Below, piece by piece: positions 45,818 to 58,370 of a stretch of 64,000 bases of DNA (the stretch's first letter is position 1; each line of letters opens with the position of its first letter). Source of the stretch: Adiantum capillus-veneris. Lineage: Eukaryota; Streptophyta; Polypodiopsida; Polypodiales; Pteridaceae. Made by a program: the position numbers and the translations under genes. Location: NCBI GenBank assembly GCA_014529385.2, contig CM043959.1, forward strand, positions 55,965,253-56,029,252. Direction: 5' to 3'. The notes under the pieces are model-generated. The model made no database searches. It was not told where the DNA came from and was given only the letters and a program-made list of their open reading frames with translations.

Positions 45818-46075
45818 TTAGGAAACGATGGAGTTGGCAATGTAGCCGACTGCATCTTCGATGACAAAGACAATGCTCAAGATCATAGTAAGAGCCTTCG
45901 AGACCTTGTCCATGACGTCATTGAAAAGGGTAATGACTTTTCCGAACTCCACCACAACTTCCATGTTCACGATCTGACCAACGGCGAGGGCAATCTTTTG
46001 GCCGTCTAGTAGTTGAAGTGTCACCTGCACGCTAGCCCGGTTGTGTAACCTAGCATCGAAAACAACTCTAGACAA
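45818..46075 (-). pseudogene. Small secreted protein, 3' part (gene split by a copia element)
   Basis: Eighty-five codons open to a TAA at 45818: LSRVVFDARLHNRASVQVTL, LLDGQKIALAVGQIVNMEV, then a hydrophobic helix-like C-terminus (ALTMILSIVFVIEDAVGYIA). The frame has no start of its own. It joins exactly in phase to the 32 codons at 48900-48995 once the 2.8-kb element and one 5-bp target copy are removed, giving 117 residues. I do not recognise the family. The composition, clean frame and signal-peptide-bearing first part mark it as host rather than transposon coding. With the element present, translation from the 5' part would run into LTR sequence. Confidence 0.65.
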
Positions 46076-46080
46076 GGAAC

Positions 46081-48899
46081 TTAAAAGTTATCTAGTAATT
46101 TATTAAGGGTGGACTTCTTTCCACCTACCTCTATTCCCAAATTCCCACATGGACTCCTTCCACCTATGTAAGTTTCAACATGTGTCTTTTCCCACCTACC
46201 TATAATTCACATGTGATGGATATTCCCCAATACCTATACTTGTATATAAAGCCCATAAGCTTCCCTCATTTGTAACAAGGCGTTATTTCTCCATTCAAGT
46301 GCAATTTATTGTCATTGCTCTATTCCTATCGTGCACTCTCTTATTTCTTGACATTAGCATATTAATTAACAGTGATATAAATCACATTAAGTTAATCTCT
46401 AAGTTCTCACATGGTATCAAATCGTTTATCACTACACAAGGAACCACGCCTAATGTGCAACTACAAAATCTTGTGCCCAAGATCCATCAAGAGGAAATGC
46501 TTCACGACCACACTAGAAACTCACAGAAGTCTACAACACTTGTCACTATGACAAGAAACTCACGCCCTTACAACGGCAAGAAGCCTCAATATTCGGTCCC
46601 TCCTTGACAACATAATAACTATGGAAGAAAGTTGTAGTTTCAAAGCCACCACAATCACCAAAACTCACAATGTGCCAATTGTCATCACTTTTAACACCTC
46701 ACAAAGGACTGTTTGCAACCATGCAATCAAGATAATTGTCCTATCTCTCACCCTAACCTATATCCTGGTTACCCTGAAGGGGGGACACACCATGGCCAGC
46801 CATCTCTTCTATTTATGGTCAAGCTCATTATGCTGACATATCTACTTATGATAGCCCATATTATCCTTTGCAACTATATGCCACCACTATAGTTACTTCA
46901 TATCCCAATATCTGGCTACTTTATATGGGTGCCACCCATCATATGACATGTCACCTACATTGGCTATCCAGCATCACTTATCTAGAAGTATGCATTAGTG
47001 ATAACAACATCCAGCCTATGGAGATGTTTTCATTAACCTACCTAATGGCCTACACACTAATATTTCTTACATATATTATGTCTTTGTCGTCAAGAAAATT
47101 CTCATCTCTATCACTGAGCTAACCGACAACGGCATCATCATCAAATTCATGCGAGAAGGCCGCCACATTTCATCACAAAACAAAAATGGTCAGTATGTCA
47201 CACTTTTGCTCCCCAAAATTGGGCGTTGGGTGACTCATCGCATGCACATGCATCTGCATCATCCATAGAAACACAAGAAAACACACTCAAATGGCATTAT
47301 AGACTAGGAAATATTTCTCAATATGTTTTGCACCAACTCACTTATTGCCAACTTGCACTAGGTCTTCCCAAGCACCTCACTCACATCACACTTTGTGAAG
47401 GCTCCATTCTTGCTAAAGCACATCATGTCCCATTCCCCACATCATCATCACAAGCCACTACACCTCCTCTTGACCTCATCCACTCTAATGTCTATGGCCC
47501 ATTGCCTGTCAACTCGCTCACTGGAAATAAGTATATGCTTACTTTTATAGACGATTTCCGAAATACACATCTACTTACTACATGACCGAGATATCCTCAA
47601 CCTTCTCTCATTTTTGCACATTCAAGGCACTAATCAAGACTAAACATGGCTGCTACATTAAAACTCTCCGCACAGATCATAGTAGTACACTTCTCATGCA
47701 TTCAAAGGTCTATGTCTTTCTGCTGGCATTCGACATGAATTCTCCATCACTAACCACCCACAACAAAACGGTTGTGCCGAGGGCAAGAATTACACTATTT
47801 GAAGTTGCTCTCCATCTTTTTTCTGCAAACCTTGCGAGGCACTCCCATCCCAGTAGATGTTGACGAAGTTGAGCCCCATAGCTCTACGTTCTCCACTTTG
47901 CCATCACAACACACCTCGGCTATACACTTGGACCAAGCTACCTCTAGCTTGCATGGCCACACCTACTCTCTTCGCGAGATCTATGAAGCCACCAATTTCT
48001 CTGTTGTCCTTAGTGATGAAATGATTCCCTAGTACTGGGTATGACTTCATTTTGGCTTCTTATTGCACTTGCTACTAAGTTTAATCTTCTTTTACATCAT
48101 CTTGATTTAAAAACCTAGCTTGCCCCAAGAGCTCATGTATATGCTACAGCCTCCTCATTTTGAAGATCCTCACCACTCTGATTATGTATTTAAACTGCAT
48201 AAGCCCATTTATGGCTTAAAACAGTATTCACGAGAGTGGTACATCCTCATGCACCACTACTTGCTCAAATGTGGCTGGGAATGTCTTATGGCAGACTACA
48301 ATATCTACATATGGCAGACCTCTAAAGGCATGGCTATCTTAAGCCTTTTTGTTGATGACATTCCTCTTCATGGCACATCAAAGTACATGTTGCTGCAAGC
48401 AACTGACTGCATCTATCATGCCTCATCTCATAATTTGAGTTTGATCCCTACTGGATGAACTTCTCATTGAGGGGGGATAGCATGTATCTACGATGTGGCT
48501 ACTTCATGAAGTTTTTTTTCCGTCAATATCAATGCATTACAATGAGAAGTCCACCCTTAAGGGGGGATGTCAAAGTTATCTAATATTTTATTAAGGGTGG
48601 ACTTCTTTCCACCTACCTCTATTACCAAATTCCCACATGGACTCCTTCCACCTCTGTAAGTTTCAACATGTGTCTTTTCCCACCTACCTACAATTCACAT
48701 GTGATGGATATTCCCCAATACCTCAACTTGTATATAAAGCCCATAAGCTACCCTCATTTGTAACAAGGTGTCCTTTCTCCATTCAAGTGCAATCTATTGT
48801 CATTGTTCTATTCCTATCTTGCACTCTCTTATTTCTTGACATTAGCATATTAATTAACAATGATATTAATCACAATAAGTTAATCTCTAAGTTCTCACA
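46081..48899 (+). mobile_element. 2.8-kb degenerate Ty1/copia element inserted in a host gene
   Basis: LTRs lie at 46081-46411 and 48568-48899 (about 331 bp, ending TTCTCACA). The right one starts TGTCAAAGTT; the left one has a damaged start. Target copies are GGAAC (46076-46080) and GGTAC (48900-48904). The primer site TGGTATCAAATC at 46412 resembles the initiator tRNA-Met type, and AAGGGGGGA precedes the right LTR as polypurine tract. The internal region of about 2.15 kb is too short for a full copia element and is internally deleted between integrase and RT. Confidence 0.9.
46412..48459 (+). pseudogene. Copia gag-pol remnants
   Basis: In order: a gag end with a knuckle-like CxxC...HLTKDC stretch near 46670; a protease remnant WLLYMGATHHMTCHLHWLSS, where the catalytic triad reads YMG; the pre-integrase domain LKWHYRLGNISQYVLHQL; the integrase core LDLIHSNVYGPL (first Asp replaced by Asn), YMLTFIDDF, LRTDHSSTL, and PQQNGCAEGKN with the Glu kept; then a jump to the RT C-terminal half, ELMYMLQPPHFEDP, LHKPIYGLKQYSREWY and LSLFVDDIPLHGTSK (FVDD catalytic motif). 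Stops and shifts throughout make it inactive. Confidence 0.8.
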
Positions 48900-48995
48900 G
48901 GTACTCGCACTCATAGCATGCAGTATTAGAAGGACCAGCATGAGAAGAGACCCAGCGCTAGCCAACTTGTAGTAGGTGGCCATACTGGTTGGCAT
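48900..48995 (-). pseudogene. Small secreted protein, 5' part with signal peptide
   Basis: The ATG at 48995 (alternative ATG at 48983) begins MPTSMATYYKLASAGS, followed by a hydrophobic core LLMLVLLILHA and AMSAS, a typical secretory signal peptide with a likely cleavage after Ala-Ser. The reading frame stops being host sequence at 48900, where the copia element begins, and is continued in phase at 46075. TATAAAAAGG on the same strand at 49090-49081, about 90 bp upstream of the ATG, fits a core promoter. Confidence 0.62.
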
Positions 48996-49080
48996 TCTTA
49001 GACTGAATGGTGTAGTAGAGAGAGAGGGGGAGGGGATTTACAACAAAAAGTGGGTTGTAGCTGCCTGGTGCAGGTTTTCA

Positions 49081-49090
49081 CCTTTTTATA
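49081..49090 (-). promoter_or_regulatory. TATA box of the split secreted-protein gene
   Basis: The minus strand reads CTATAAAAAGG about 90 bp before the ATG at 48995, leaving room for a start site about 30 bp downstream and a 5' UTR of about 60 nt. A CT-rich stretch follows in the presumed leader. Confidence 0.5.
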
Positions 49091-49095
49091 GATTA

Positions 49096-49932
49096 ACAAC
49101 GTTGGGTCTGTCTCCTAGTAATCTGAGCACAATGCGACCTTCTCTCAGAAGCCGCTGCTGATCTTGCCTGCCTGCTCTAGATGGCCCCATGTATTTTCCT
49201 ACCCTGGACTCTCTTGCTAATAGTCTAGTACGTACCTCAGCACAGGAAAAAATATCCAATCTCACGCTCTAAAGTTAACTTTTTTTGTTGGGTGGGGTAA
49301 GAGAGAGAGACCAGCCCCCCTTGGCTTCTTATTGATTTTGTTGTTGTAAAACAAAGTAGGGGGCCCAAGTTTGGGCCCCCTTAGCATGGTTTAGTTCAGT
49401 GTTAGAAAAAACCTAGGATCCAGTGTATTTTAACCGGCTAGAAGTCTAAAATCCCAGCTAGATTTTGAGCTTGCCTTCTTGAAGAAAACCAACAAATTTT
49501 CACAAGTTTTAGTGTAGTTAACGGCAAAAGCTTCAAATTTTGACCAATAAATCGAGAGACTTTCAAGTTTTTCCTTTTTCTTTGGTTAGGAAGAATGTTT
49601 TTTCTAGTCCTGAGTTACTTTAGCTATGTCGTCCATCTTTATCATTTGCCAAAGGATCACACAAGGAAGAAGAAATTGTGAGTTGCATGCATGATATTCT
49701 CAAGAGGGAGGTAGAGAAGTATATTTGGCATGATAAAACATGCCAACTCTGCCTCCATCATGACAAAAGGGAGGCATTATATCACGAACCATTAAGAGAA
49801 TGTGCTACATCACTTTTATTGCCACCTCTAGTGTGAAGAGGAGAAGTAAAAAAGGTTGTGCATCTTTTAGGTTTCTAAAACAAGCATTAGCAAAGAAGGG
49901 AGATAGCTATGAATTTGAATATGTTATGATTG
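49096..49932. other. Intergenic sequence
   Basis: No gene or clear repeat; a short GGGCCCAAGTTTGGGCCC inverted repeat lies near 49361-49378. It probably includes the upstream region of the split gene. Confidence 0.4.
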
Positions 49933-50330
49933 CTATGCTCCCACATATTTAGTCATTCTGAGCATCTCAACTAACGTCATCGTATAGGTGCTCGAGTAGA
50001 TAGAATATCTATCAAGCCTTTTGAATCGATGACCTTTTTGGGAGACAGTCTCTGTGATGGGACTGCAATAACATCTCACTTGGCCTCGTACTCTCCCATA
50101 TAGGATGGTAGTGTTCTTATCCAATGGGGTTGACTGTCCATAGACTGTAAAGATCCTTTGTCTCCCCAATATGATTCCATTTCTAGATTCATTTGAGATC
50201 TAGCCTCAAATTCCTCTATTGGTGGAAGAGACACTCCTCTTCCATCACTCGTTTGCTTCATTGGCCTCTTTGTTGACTTGTTTCCACAATTTGTCAAGAC
50301 CATCTATTTCTTTACAACTGTCAGGTGTAG
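49933..50330 (-). pseudogene. Gypsy gag-protease spacer fragment
   Basis: The minus strand reads LPPIEEFEARSQMNLEMES, then SQPHWIRTLPSYMGEYEAK and, in another frame, MTLVEMLRMTKYVGA. These parallel RTLPSHMGDYEARSKI and TITLAELLKIRPSMW in the protease spacer of the 25-kb element. It is therefore a truncated relative of that element family rather than part of the pol relic that begins at 50709. 50331-50708 shows decayed sequence only. Confidence 0.5.
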
Positions 50331-50708
50331 CTTTGTGAAATCCCTCGAAAGAGTTATCCGTGGTATTCAGAGCGGGGTCCTTGAGCTTTTTTCCGTGCTC
50401 GTGACTGGAATCTAGGTCTTTTTGTTCCTAGCTTGGTTGGATTTCTGGTGTAGGTTTCACATTATGAACGTGCCATGATACGTCATCCACCCCCTCTCAG
50501 CTTTCACATCCTTCGGCATGTGCCACACATATCTTTTGCAGGTTCAATCTTCATTTAAGTCAGCATACATATCAATGTAATCACTTGCAACAAAGTCCAG
50601 TGTATCATCATCTCTTTCTTCATTTTCATGCATACAATGTTCGTCAGAGCCTTCATTTTGACTTTCTTGTGGAAAAAAGGGATCTGTATTGCCTCTTCTT
50701 TTGAATAA

Positions 50709-53700
50709 TCAAATTTTTTTCATTGCAATGGGAATCTTCATCTTTGTACCATCCAACTCATGCAAGGTATAAGTTGCATTACCATGTACATGTTTAACCA
50801 CATAAGGACCAAACCATCTTTTTGAAAGCTTTCTTATCGTTGAATGTTGGTTATCAATACTACTGTTATACACCAACAGCCAATCACCCTTCTCAATAGC
50901 TTTAGGTTTGATCTTGTGCCTTTTATCAAATCTGTCCTTATTCTTTAATGCTGCATCTTTTAAGCGTGCTACTGCAATCTGAATATCTTGAGGCCTTCTT
51001 TCTAATTGGTATATGCACAAAGTAAGAAGTCCTTCTCTACTCAATCCACCTTCCCAAGGTAATACATTCCATGTGGTAATTACATCCTCAATTCGCATTA
51101 TAGGTCTGACCATACATCAACTCAAAAGGCATACAACCAGTAACTGACCTATGTGTTGTATGCTCAGCTCATAAAGCATAAGGAAATAGCCTAGGCCACT
51201 CTCCCATTTTTCCTTTGCAAGCCTTAGCCAAATCTTTAATGATAGGAGGATGCCCATGTTCTAATTTACCATTCCCTTCGGGATTGTATGCAGTAGTGAG
51301 AGCGAGTTTAATGCCCAATCTAGAGAAAAACTCCTTAGCTTTGTCAGCATCCAACTCACCTCAATCAACTGTTATTTTCCCAACACAGCCATAATGGCTA
51401 ATCACATTTTCTAAGAGGAACTTTCATGTTCCTTCTATGATTTTTGTTCTTAAAGCACGATCTTGAACCTGGTTGGTTAAATATTTCTGTGAAAGCACTA
51501 AGTATCTCATTTTCCATAAGCCCAATGGCATTGTAACCAGACCTCGTACCCACTTAAAGTGCATAGCCAGTGGGTATGTAGGGTGCAACCCATCACAATG
51601 ACGTACATTTGAATACATTTGACAGGTTTCACAAGAATCAACAAAATGAGATACATCTTTATATATAACTTTTTACAATACCTCTCTTTCATTTTAGTAA
51701 AGGTGGCCCATACACCTCTATGCCCAGCATAAAGACTCTCATGAAACTTTTCGACAAGGTCTCTTTTAGTGTCCTCATCATTGACAACTTTCAATGGCAT
51801 CCCATTTCTTTGTTTTGGATGCTTCCACAAGTATCCATCTTTCAAAAAGTATCCATAGGCTTTTCTACGTATTCTTTTGAACTCTTGATTTGTCATCCTT
51901 CTTGCTTATCAAATTGCTCATATAACATCCAATGAGCAACAAATCACCTTGATATAGGTCCTCTATCAATGACTCAAGTGCATTTGACAAGAAAACATGA
52001 TCACCCTTCGCATGAGAGCTACAATAAAACCTTGTGCCCACATTGTCACCCTTGACAACAATGTCTTCTTCATTTTCATACCTCGCTCTTGAAAGAATAT
52101 CAGAAAATGGATTATCTTTTCTTGCAATATGCTTAAATTATGAATTTAAGGACTTTATGTAGGCAATCCATCTCAACATTTCAATGTCTAGAGTTGAGCA
52201 GTTTATGATCATTCCAAGAAGGGAAAGACAATCAGTCTTCACTATTACATTTTCTCCTATCAAATACTCTTTGTCACATTTCAATGTTGTGACTACTCTG
52301 TAGAACTCTCTTTTTACATGTGGATAGTTGTTTTGATGAGCACTTAGGACCTTTGCTCCAAATCTCACCACATATCTCTTGCCATCATCATCATCTTGCC
52401 CAATCGCCCATCCAATCCCTGTGGGGCTAGTATCCAGTGTCACATTTACATGTCTTCCACATTAATAGTTTACTTTCCTCAAAGTAATAAGTTCTTTATT
52501 TTTCTCATGGCATGGGTATGCAATTCTTACCAATGAAACTTTTGGTTCTTTCTCAAAAGTTATACAAAGGCTCTGCTACATGTGCACAATGCGGAATCCA
52601 GATAACATAAAACACGCATTCACACAAGAACCTTCAAACCTCAGTCACATTTATACATTTCTCTTTCATTCTTTGAATTACATCAATCTTTGCAGGACAA
52701 GGCCTTTTACCATATGGCCTACACATATGTCCTACAATAAGAACTTCATTCACACCAAAAACCAATAGACAAGGTAAGGTTCACCTCTTCCAATCTTGAC
52801 AAGATATTATCACAATCATTGATATGGTTTTCCACATACTTGTGGAACCCCCTCGAGTCCAAAGACACATAGATATCACTTACATCACATCCTTTGATTG
52901 GCACATCATCAAGGAAAGGCATTGTAGTTTCAGTTATGAAGTCACGTAGGACTTTGTTCATACCATTCATCATATGTGCAGTTGAATTAGTTGCTCCCTG
53001 AGGTAAGGTGCACATCCTTACGAATCCCAAAGGTGTCCTCATGGTAGTCACGTCCTTGCTTTCCATTGCTAGATGGAGCTGATCATACCTTGAGTACAAA
53101 TCTCCAATAGAGTCTATTTCCCTTCTTGCAAATGCCTCTGCAAACTCATCTACAATTGGCCCTGTATCCACATTTTTAATTGTAGCCTTGTTGACGGGTT
53201 GCATATCCTAGATAAAGCATAAAGAACCATTTTTCTTTGGAGCAGTGAACCACCTGTTTGAATATGGAGCACAAGAAGGCTCCAAAATACCCATCTAGAT
53301 CTTTTCATTAAGCACCTCAATGAGTTTTGGAAAATGAGCCTTTGGAACTGGAATAGGCCTCAAGTTCCAAGGTACATGTGGGATAGTGAAGATCACCATA
53401 AGAGCAACAATGGATGGATGAACACATCCTATCTCATGAGGCTCAAATGCAACAGCCTTTTTGTGTTTGGAAAGCATATCTTTTTAACTTTTGTCAAACT
53501 GTCTCGCAAACAACCTTTCACTCCATCAAAGAATCCTGTGTGAACTTGTGTCCAATCTTGCTTGGGGCACGAAGGCTAGGTTGCAAAGAAGCTTGCTCTA
53601 TCTTATTTGTGCAATTTTTTGGTAGAGGTAATGCCACTAGTTTCACTTTCTTTGCCACAGACTTAGTATTCACTTGCACATCAACACCTTGAGCATTTAT

Positions 53701-54875
53701 GAAATCCTCAATGATTTTGTACATTTCTATTGACCATATTTTCACAACCTCACTTTCCATAAGTAAATTGCAATCCACTAATGACTCCAAGTCTTGCATA
53801 GTCTCCACAAACGAACACTCATCAAATACACATGAAATGCATTCATCATCTTCTAGAAAACCATTCATCTTCAAACCTCTTTGTACACTATTTACATGTT
53901 GTCATTCAACCCGCTTTAAGTCCTCACACTTTGTGAAATCAATAGATCCATAGTCTGTTAATCCTACAAAACCTGTAGATAACATCTCTTTTGCATATAG
54001 ATCATGTGAGAACCTTTCCCTTCTTGTACCACTGCAATCTGCTCTACAATGGTACATGGCCAAAACTGCTCATATCCATGTAGTCCTTGAATTCTTAGTT
54101 TGGTTTTGGCAAGGGTGGCACTCTGAGACTTTCATGGTTCCTTTCATGGTCCACACAAATAGTAAGGAATTGGACTGCATGCTTCCAATCCCTGTTCTTT
54201 ATCTTAGCATAGGCTGAACCATCATCCATTACCTTTGTTTCCATACGAGTAGTAGTGATGTATGGTTGCCCAAGGATAAGAGGGTATGCAGACATCTCAT
54301 GGACAAAGAAAATTTGGTCATCTTTCACATCCCCTATAGTCACCCTTACATTCGGCCAAGCTCCATACAACTCTCCTGATGAGTTGTTTGCTGCACGGAT
54401 CATCCATCCATGATTTATATCAATTGGCCATTTTCCTTTTTGATATAGATTCTTTGACATCAGATTAATTTCGAACCCATGATCTATTAGTGCAACGTAT
54501 GACTCTTCTAAGTCTCCCATTTTCACCAAGGTCTCTGTAGTCGCTCTTGCCCAATGAGTCTTGGAGTAATAACTCTTGTGAGTGGTCTCGACTTCATTAT
54601 AATTATCCAAGAAATGAACCCGTACTCCTCCCCTAGACTTGTAGCATCCAGAAATAGTTTCATCACCTTGCTTGCCATAGACATGTACTCCCTATGCATT
54701 TAAAGTCTCTTCTTCACCCTGTACATGGATAGATCCAGTAAGAGACTACCGCTTCCTCTTGATGATATTGATTATCTCTTCATGGAACTCCCTCTTTGCT
54801 ATTCCAAGGACCTCACCCAAGGTATATTCCACCTTATCATTCAAAATCCTCTCTTCCAAAACCTATTTGAGATCA
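50709..54875 (-). pseudogene. Ty3/gypsy protease-RT-RNase H-integrase relic of an unusual lineage
   Basis: Sense order from 54875: YTLGEVLGIAKREFHEEIIN; retropepsin YVALIDHGFEINLMSKNLY (DHG triad) and YPLILGQPYITTTRM; RT start IPHVPWNLRPIPVPKAHFPK, then TPLGFVRMCTLPQGATNS and TTMPFLDDVPIKGCD with FLDD as catalytic motif; RNase H VTLDTSPTGIGWAIG and NVIVKTDCLSLLGMI; zinc motif FHESLYAGHRGVW; integrase TTAYNPEGNGKLEHGHPPII and C-terminal KRWFGPYVVKHVHGNATYTL, LHELDGTKMKIPIAMKKI. At least ten stops or shifts. The LPQGATNS...PFLDD RT form is one I know mainly from fungal gypsy elements. Its gag half is at 62505-63915. Confidence 0.78.
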
Positions 54876-55362
54876 GTTGTTGTGTAAGATCCCCAATTTT
54901 TGGGTCTCTTCTAAAAATAAGAAAAATAACTTTCAATATCTATTTCGCCAAATTTTGATTGAAGATGCTTGATTGACAGTATTGGAAAGTCATAGTTATG
55001 TCAGGATGTTACGGTGTGGCGTAGTCTAGCTATGGTTTCCATTAGTTGGTTAGATACTGCTCGGATGGTCAAATTTGATGTAAAAATTGAATGGTAAGTG
55101 GGAGACTTGACCACCAAAAAGCAAAGGCTTGTTTTTAGGAAAGAAAGAATCTTTTTCGAAAAGAGAGGAGGAGCTTAGTTTAGAACTCTTTTCTTGGAAG
55201 CCAAGCTTCTTCTTAGAGTCTCTAAATCGTGCATCGAAATCCGAGTCCACAAGGGGGGGGAAGAAAAAAAAAGATTTTTTTTTCCGAAAAGCTACTAACG
55301 TGCGCAAACTTGTCTCTCTTTGTTCACTCTATTCTTAGCTAGTGCTTTTGGCCTTGGGAGCC

Positions 55363-55370
55363 TATATAAA
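55363..55370 (+). promoter_or_regulatory. TATA box in LTR-like sequence
   Basis: GCCTATATAAATTCC about 480 bp inside the left end of the 7.6-kb insertion, followed by a CT-rich leader (CTCTCTTCTTTCAC) without coding potential. It fits an LTR promoter. No convincing gene follows directly. Confidence 0.4.
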
Positions 55371-56020
55371 TTCCTCTCTTCTTTCACTTTGAAGACACAT
55401 AGATACACTCTCAGACGCGAAAGTTCTCTTGCTTTGACATCAAAATTACTTATCTATTATACGGAGTGGTGCAAGCTCTTCATCACCATCTCCATAAGCT
55501 CCTCTCTCAGGAATAAGAAGAAGAAGGATACTCTATCTCTACTTGCTTATTATCTTCTCTCTCGTTTCACGGTGTACGCGCTCTCCAGAAGCTTTTTGTG
55601 GCGGACACCTCTATGTAGCTCTCATCACCGCTCTCTTGCGACAAATCAAGAATCCTTTCAACAAACTCTAATCGATTCTAAAGCACGGTGAGAAACCATA
55701 AACTCCATAGTCATCATCTCTCTCTATATATATCGTTTTTTCTGCGTAGTCACCCTCTTAGTGATTGTTTTTTTTTTAATACGAATGCATGTATGGATTA
55801 ATCAAGTACATACAAGGTTGCCTCATGATTGTTTCATCATGTTTTACATGTTGATTTATGCACATGATGCATTTATGGTCATGCACGTGCATAAAAAGAG
55901 CTTTTTGTTTCACATCATAGAGATATCTGGTGGGAACACTGTTTTGGTCATAAATCACAAACCGTTATGAATCAACCCGAACCAAAGATAAAACACATCA
56001 CTTAGAAAATTTTCTCTCTT

Positions 56021-56311
56021 ATGTGTCATGTGAAAAACACGCACGAGTTAAGAGATACGGTCAAAAAACAGATTGTTGCCCATGACACAACCAAATATTT
56101 TGACTCCAGGCTCCTTGGAGAACCACTATATAGATTCACCGCAAGGGAAAACCCTCTTAACCAATTTAAAAGATTGATGAAACTTGATGATAATGAATTT
56201 AGGTCTTCGTTATCACTTCGAGAATGCGAGTTATTAATCACTCTATTATCGGTTTTACTTACACATGTAGGAGTGCTATCAAGGGGGATACCATATGACA
56301 TCGTGAGTTAA
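56021..56311 (+). CDS. Unrecognised short ORF
   Basis: Ninety-six codons: MCHVKNTHELRDTVKKQIVA, GEPLYRFTARENPLNQFKRL, then DDNEFRSSLSLRECELLI. The composition is protein-like, with no known motif. It lies inside the 7.6-kb insertion, so if real it is probably a remnant of element coding. It could also be chance. 56312-58360 shows no other feature. Confidence 0.2.
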   Translation: MCHVKNTHELRDTVKKQIVAHDTTKYFDSRLLGEPLYRFTARENPLNQFKRLMKLDDNEFRSSLSLRECELLITLLSVLLTHVGVLSRGIPYDIVS

Positions 56312-58362
56312 CCGAGCCATTTTGATATGTTTTATGGTTTTTTTGGTGAGTTGATCTCAATTATTAGATGTACATAAACTTGTGTGGGAGTATATGGTTA
56401 AACATCCCGAACTGCATAGGCAGATATGAATAAAGTGACTTTCTTCTGGGGTTACCGTTTTTTGTGTGAGTACCGTATGGTCAAAGTGACGTGATGGTGA
56501 TGGAGTGATAGTCTATGTTAGGATATGAACTTGATGCATTGTTTTGAGGTCAAACACTTTCATTTTCATGTTTTGCATGCTCCCGAAAAGGTCAAAAAGT
56601 TGTTTTTGCATATGTGTGAAGTTATGATTTATGGTTGACCTAAAGGTCGGAGTTGTTTTACATCGTGGTTATGGTGTTGGAATGTTATCATATGATGTAT
56701 GGGAACTCATGGATTGATGTGGATGCCTCATATGCATGGTTATGTATGCTTTCCACCTTTCTAGGTCAAAACTAGCTCTATGTGCTAGAGTGGTGAAGTG
56801 CAGATGTGACGCATCAACTTTGTATGGTTGGATGTTGTCAAAATTGTATTTTTATATCATGATTAGTCGTTGGTTGTTCTCTTTTTCTGCATGAAAGAAT
56901 CACATCTTAAGGGTCACATGTGTGTAGACTCCGATTGATTGTAGGGGATGTGTCAAACTGCAAGTGTGGGAGTTGGTTCAATGTGATTATGATTTATGGC
57001 TAAGGACTGAGATTCCCTCATAGATTATGGTTGATATTTTATGGTGGAAGCCGGTGTGGCTTATGTTCTTTTTTTTGGATTGGGTTATGTTGCCGAAATT
57101 TTTGCAGCCATCTTATGTTCTAAAGTGGTTATGCAGGATTGGTCTTGCCTCACCCAAGTAGGGTGGAGAGCTCACCCGTGTGATGTGATTGGATTATAGT
57201 TTATGGTTTTTGGATTGGATGATAAAGTGATCAAGATGGTTTATGGTAGACGTGTAAGGGTAGAGACCGTGAACAATCTATCTGTTTGGAAAAGGATTGT
57301 TTGTGCATCTCAGAAGTGCTATTGTGATTGGACTATGTGTTATGTTTCTCATGGAAGCATCGCTACAAGACTAGGATCACCTATATCACTTAGCCTTAGA
57401 CTAAAGGGTTGCTAACCTGGGGCTTTGTTGGATTGAGGGTGTTGCTTAGGTCTTCTTATTTTTGTTAGGCTCATCTACACGGTTCGTGCGTTGGGGGTTG
57501 AATGAACTACACGGATAATGCGTCAGGGATATTGCCTGGGCTTTGCCTAAACACGCGGTGCTGGGCATCGAAGAGGTGTGGCACCTAAACTGGTATGGTT
57601 GGTGTTGATAGTCTACCACCTACTGGTATTTGGGATCCTTTCAGAGCTCGGGTTCATGGAGGGAGGCGAAGAAGTGGCCTCACCTATGTCTGGCTCAAGT
57701 AGGCTGGACTTGTTCTGGCTTGCTCCCAGAGAAGTGAAATTCTCTCTGTCCGTAGTAGAGCGGAAGTGGATGGGTGGACCAGTCGATCCCTACACAGGGT
57801 CCGGTGCTCTGCGAGTTGTTTTGTCATAAACTTTTTGATGTTATGGTATACCTAGATTTTGTCATTTCTATAACGTTTCCAGTTTTTGAAACCTTAGAAA
57901 TTGTACAAAGCCTAATCAAGTTAACTTGGTTGTTAAGAAAACACTGTAGAATGATCCAACTATGGAAAATATTGGTATTTTTGGAACCGTAATCAGAGCT
58001 TTACTATGGTTAGAATTTTTCAGAACCGAATTTTGATAAAATCTGGAAAAGTTACGGGCTCTAAAAGGTTACACTATGAATCTAATTAGTTAAGTAAAAT
58101 TGAATGGTTTCAGTAATTATTACTGCTAAAGACTTTTTATCCTAAGGTTCTAGAAATTGCAGATATTTCCAAGTTTAATCATTAAAAGTTATGAAAAATA
58201 GTAGAAAACAATTCCGAAAGCTGGGGGGGGCTGTGTGGAGCTGTGTGGAACCTGCCCAAGACAGAATTAGTAGCAGGGGGGGCCATCTTGAGCTTGGGGG
58301 ATGCTTGAGCTACAAGAAACTGCCATTTTCAGCCTATGAGAGCTTATGAGTGCCCAGAAACC

Positions 58363-58370
58363 TATAAATA
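58363..58370 (+). promoter_or_regulatory. TATA box of a second LTR-like segment
   Basis: AACCTATAAATAAGACCCC, followed within 40 bp by TTTTAGAGAGACTCGG and TTCTCTCTCATC, the layout of an LTR R/U5 region. It precedes the tandem array and the gag start at 60745 on the same strand, so it may be the promoter of that element. Confidence 0.5.

Noticed and set aside
55050-55691. Plus- and minus-strand frames near the TATA-bearing LTR-like region
   Set aside because: Low-complexity Lys/Phe/Ser composition, no motif, and typical LTR layout explains the sequence.
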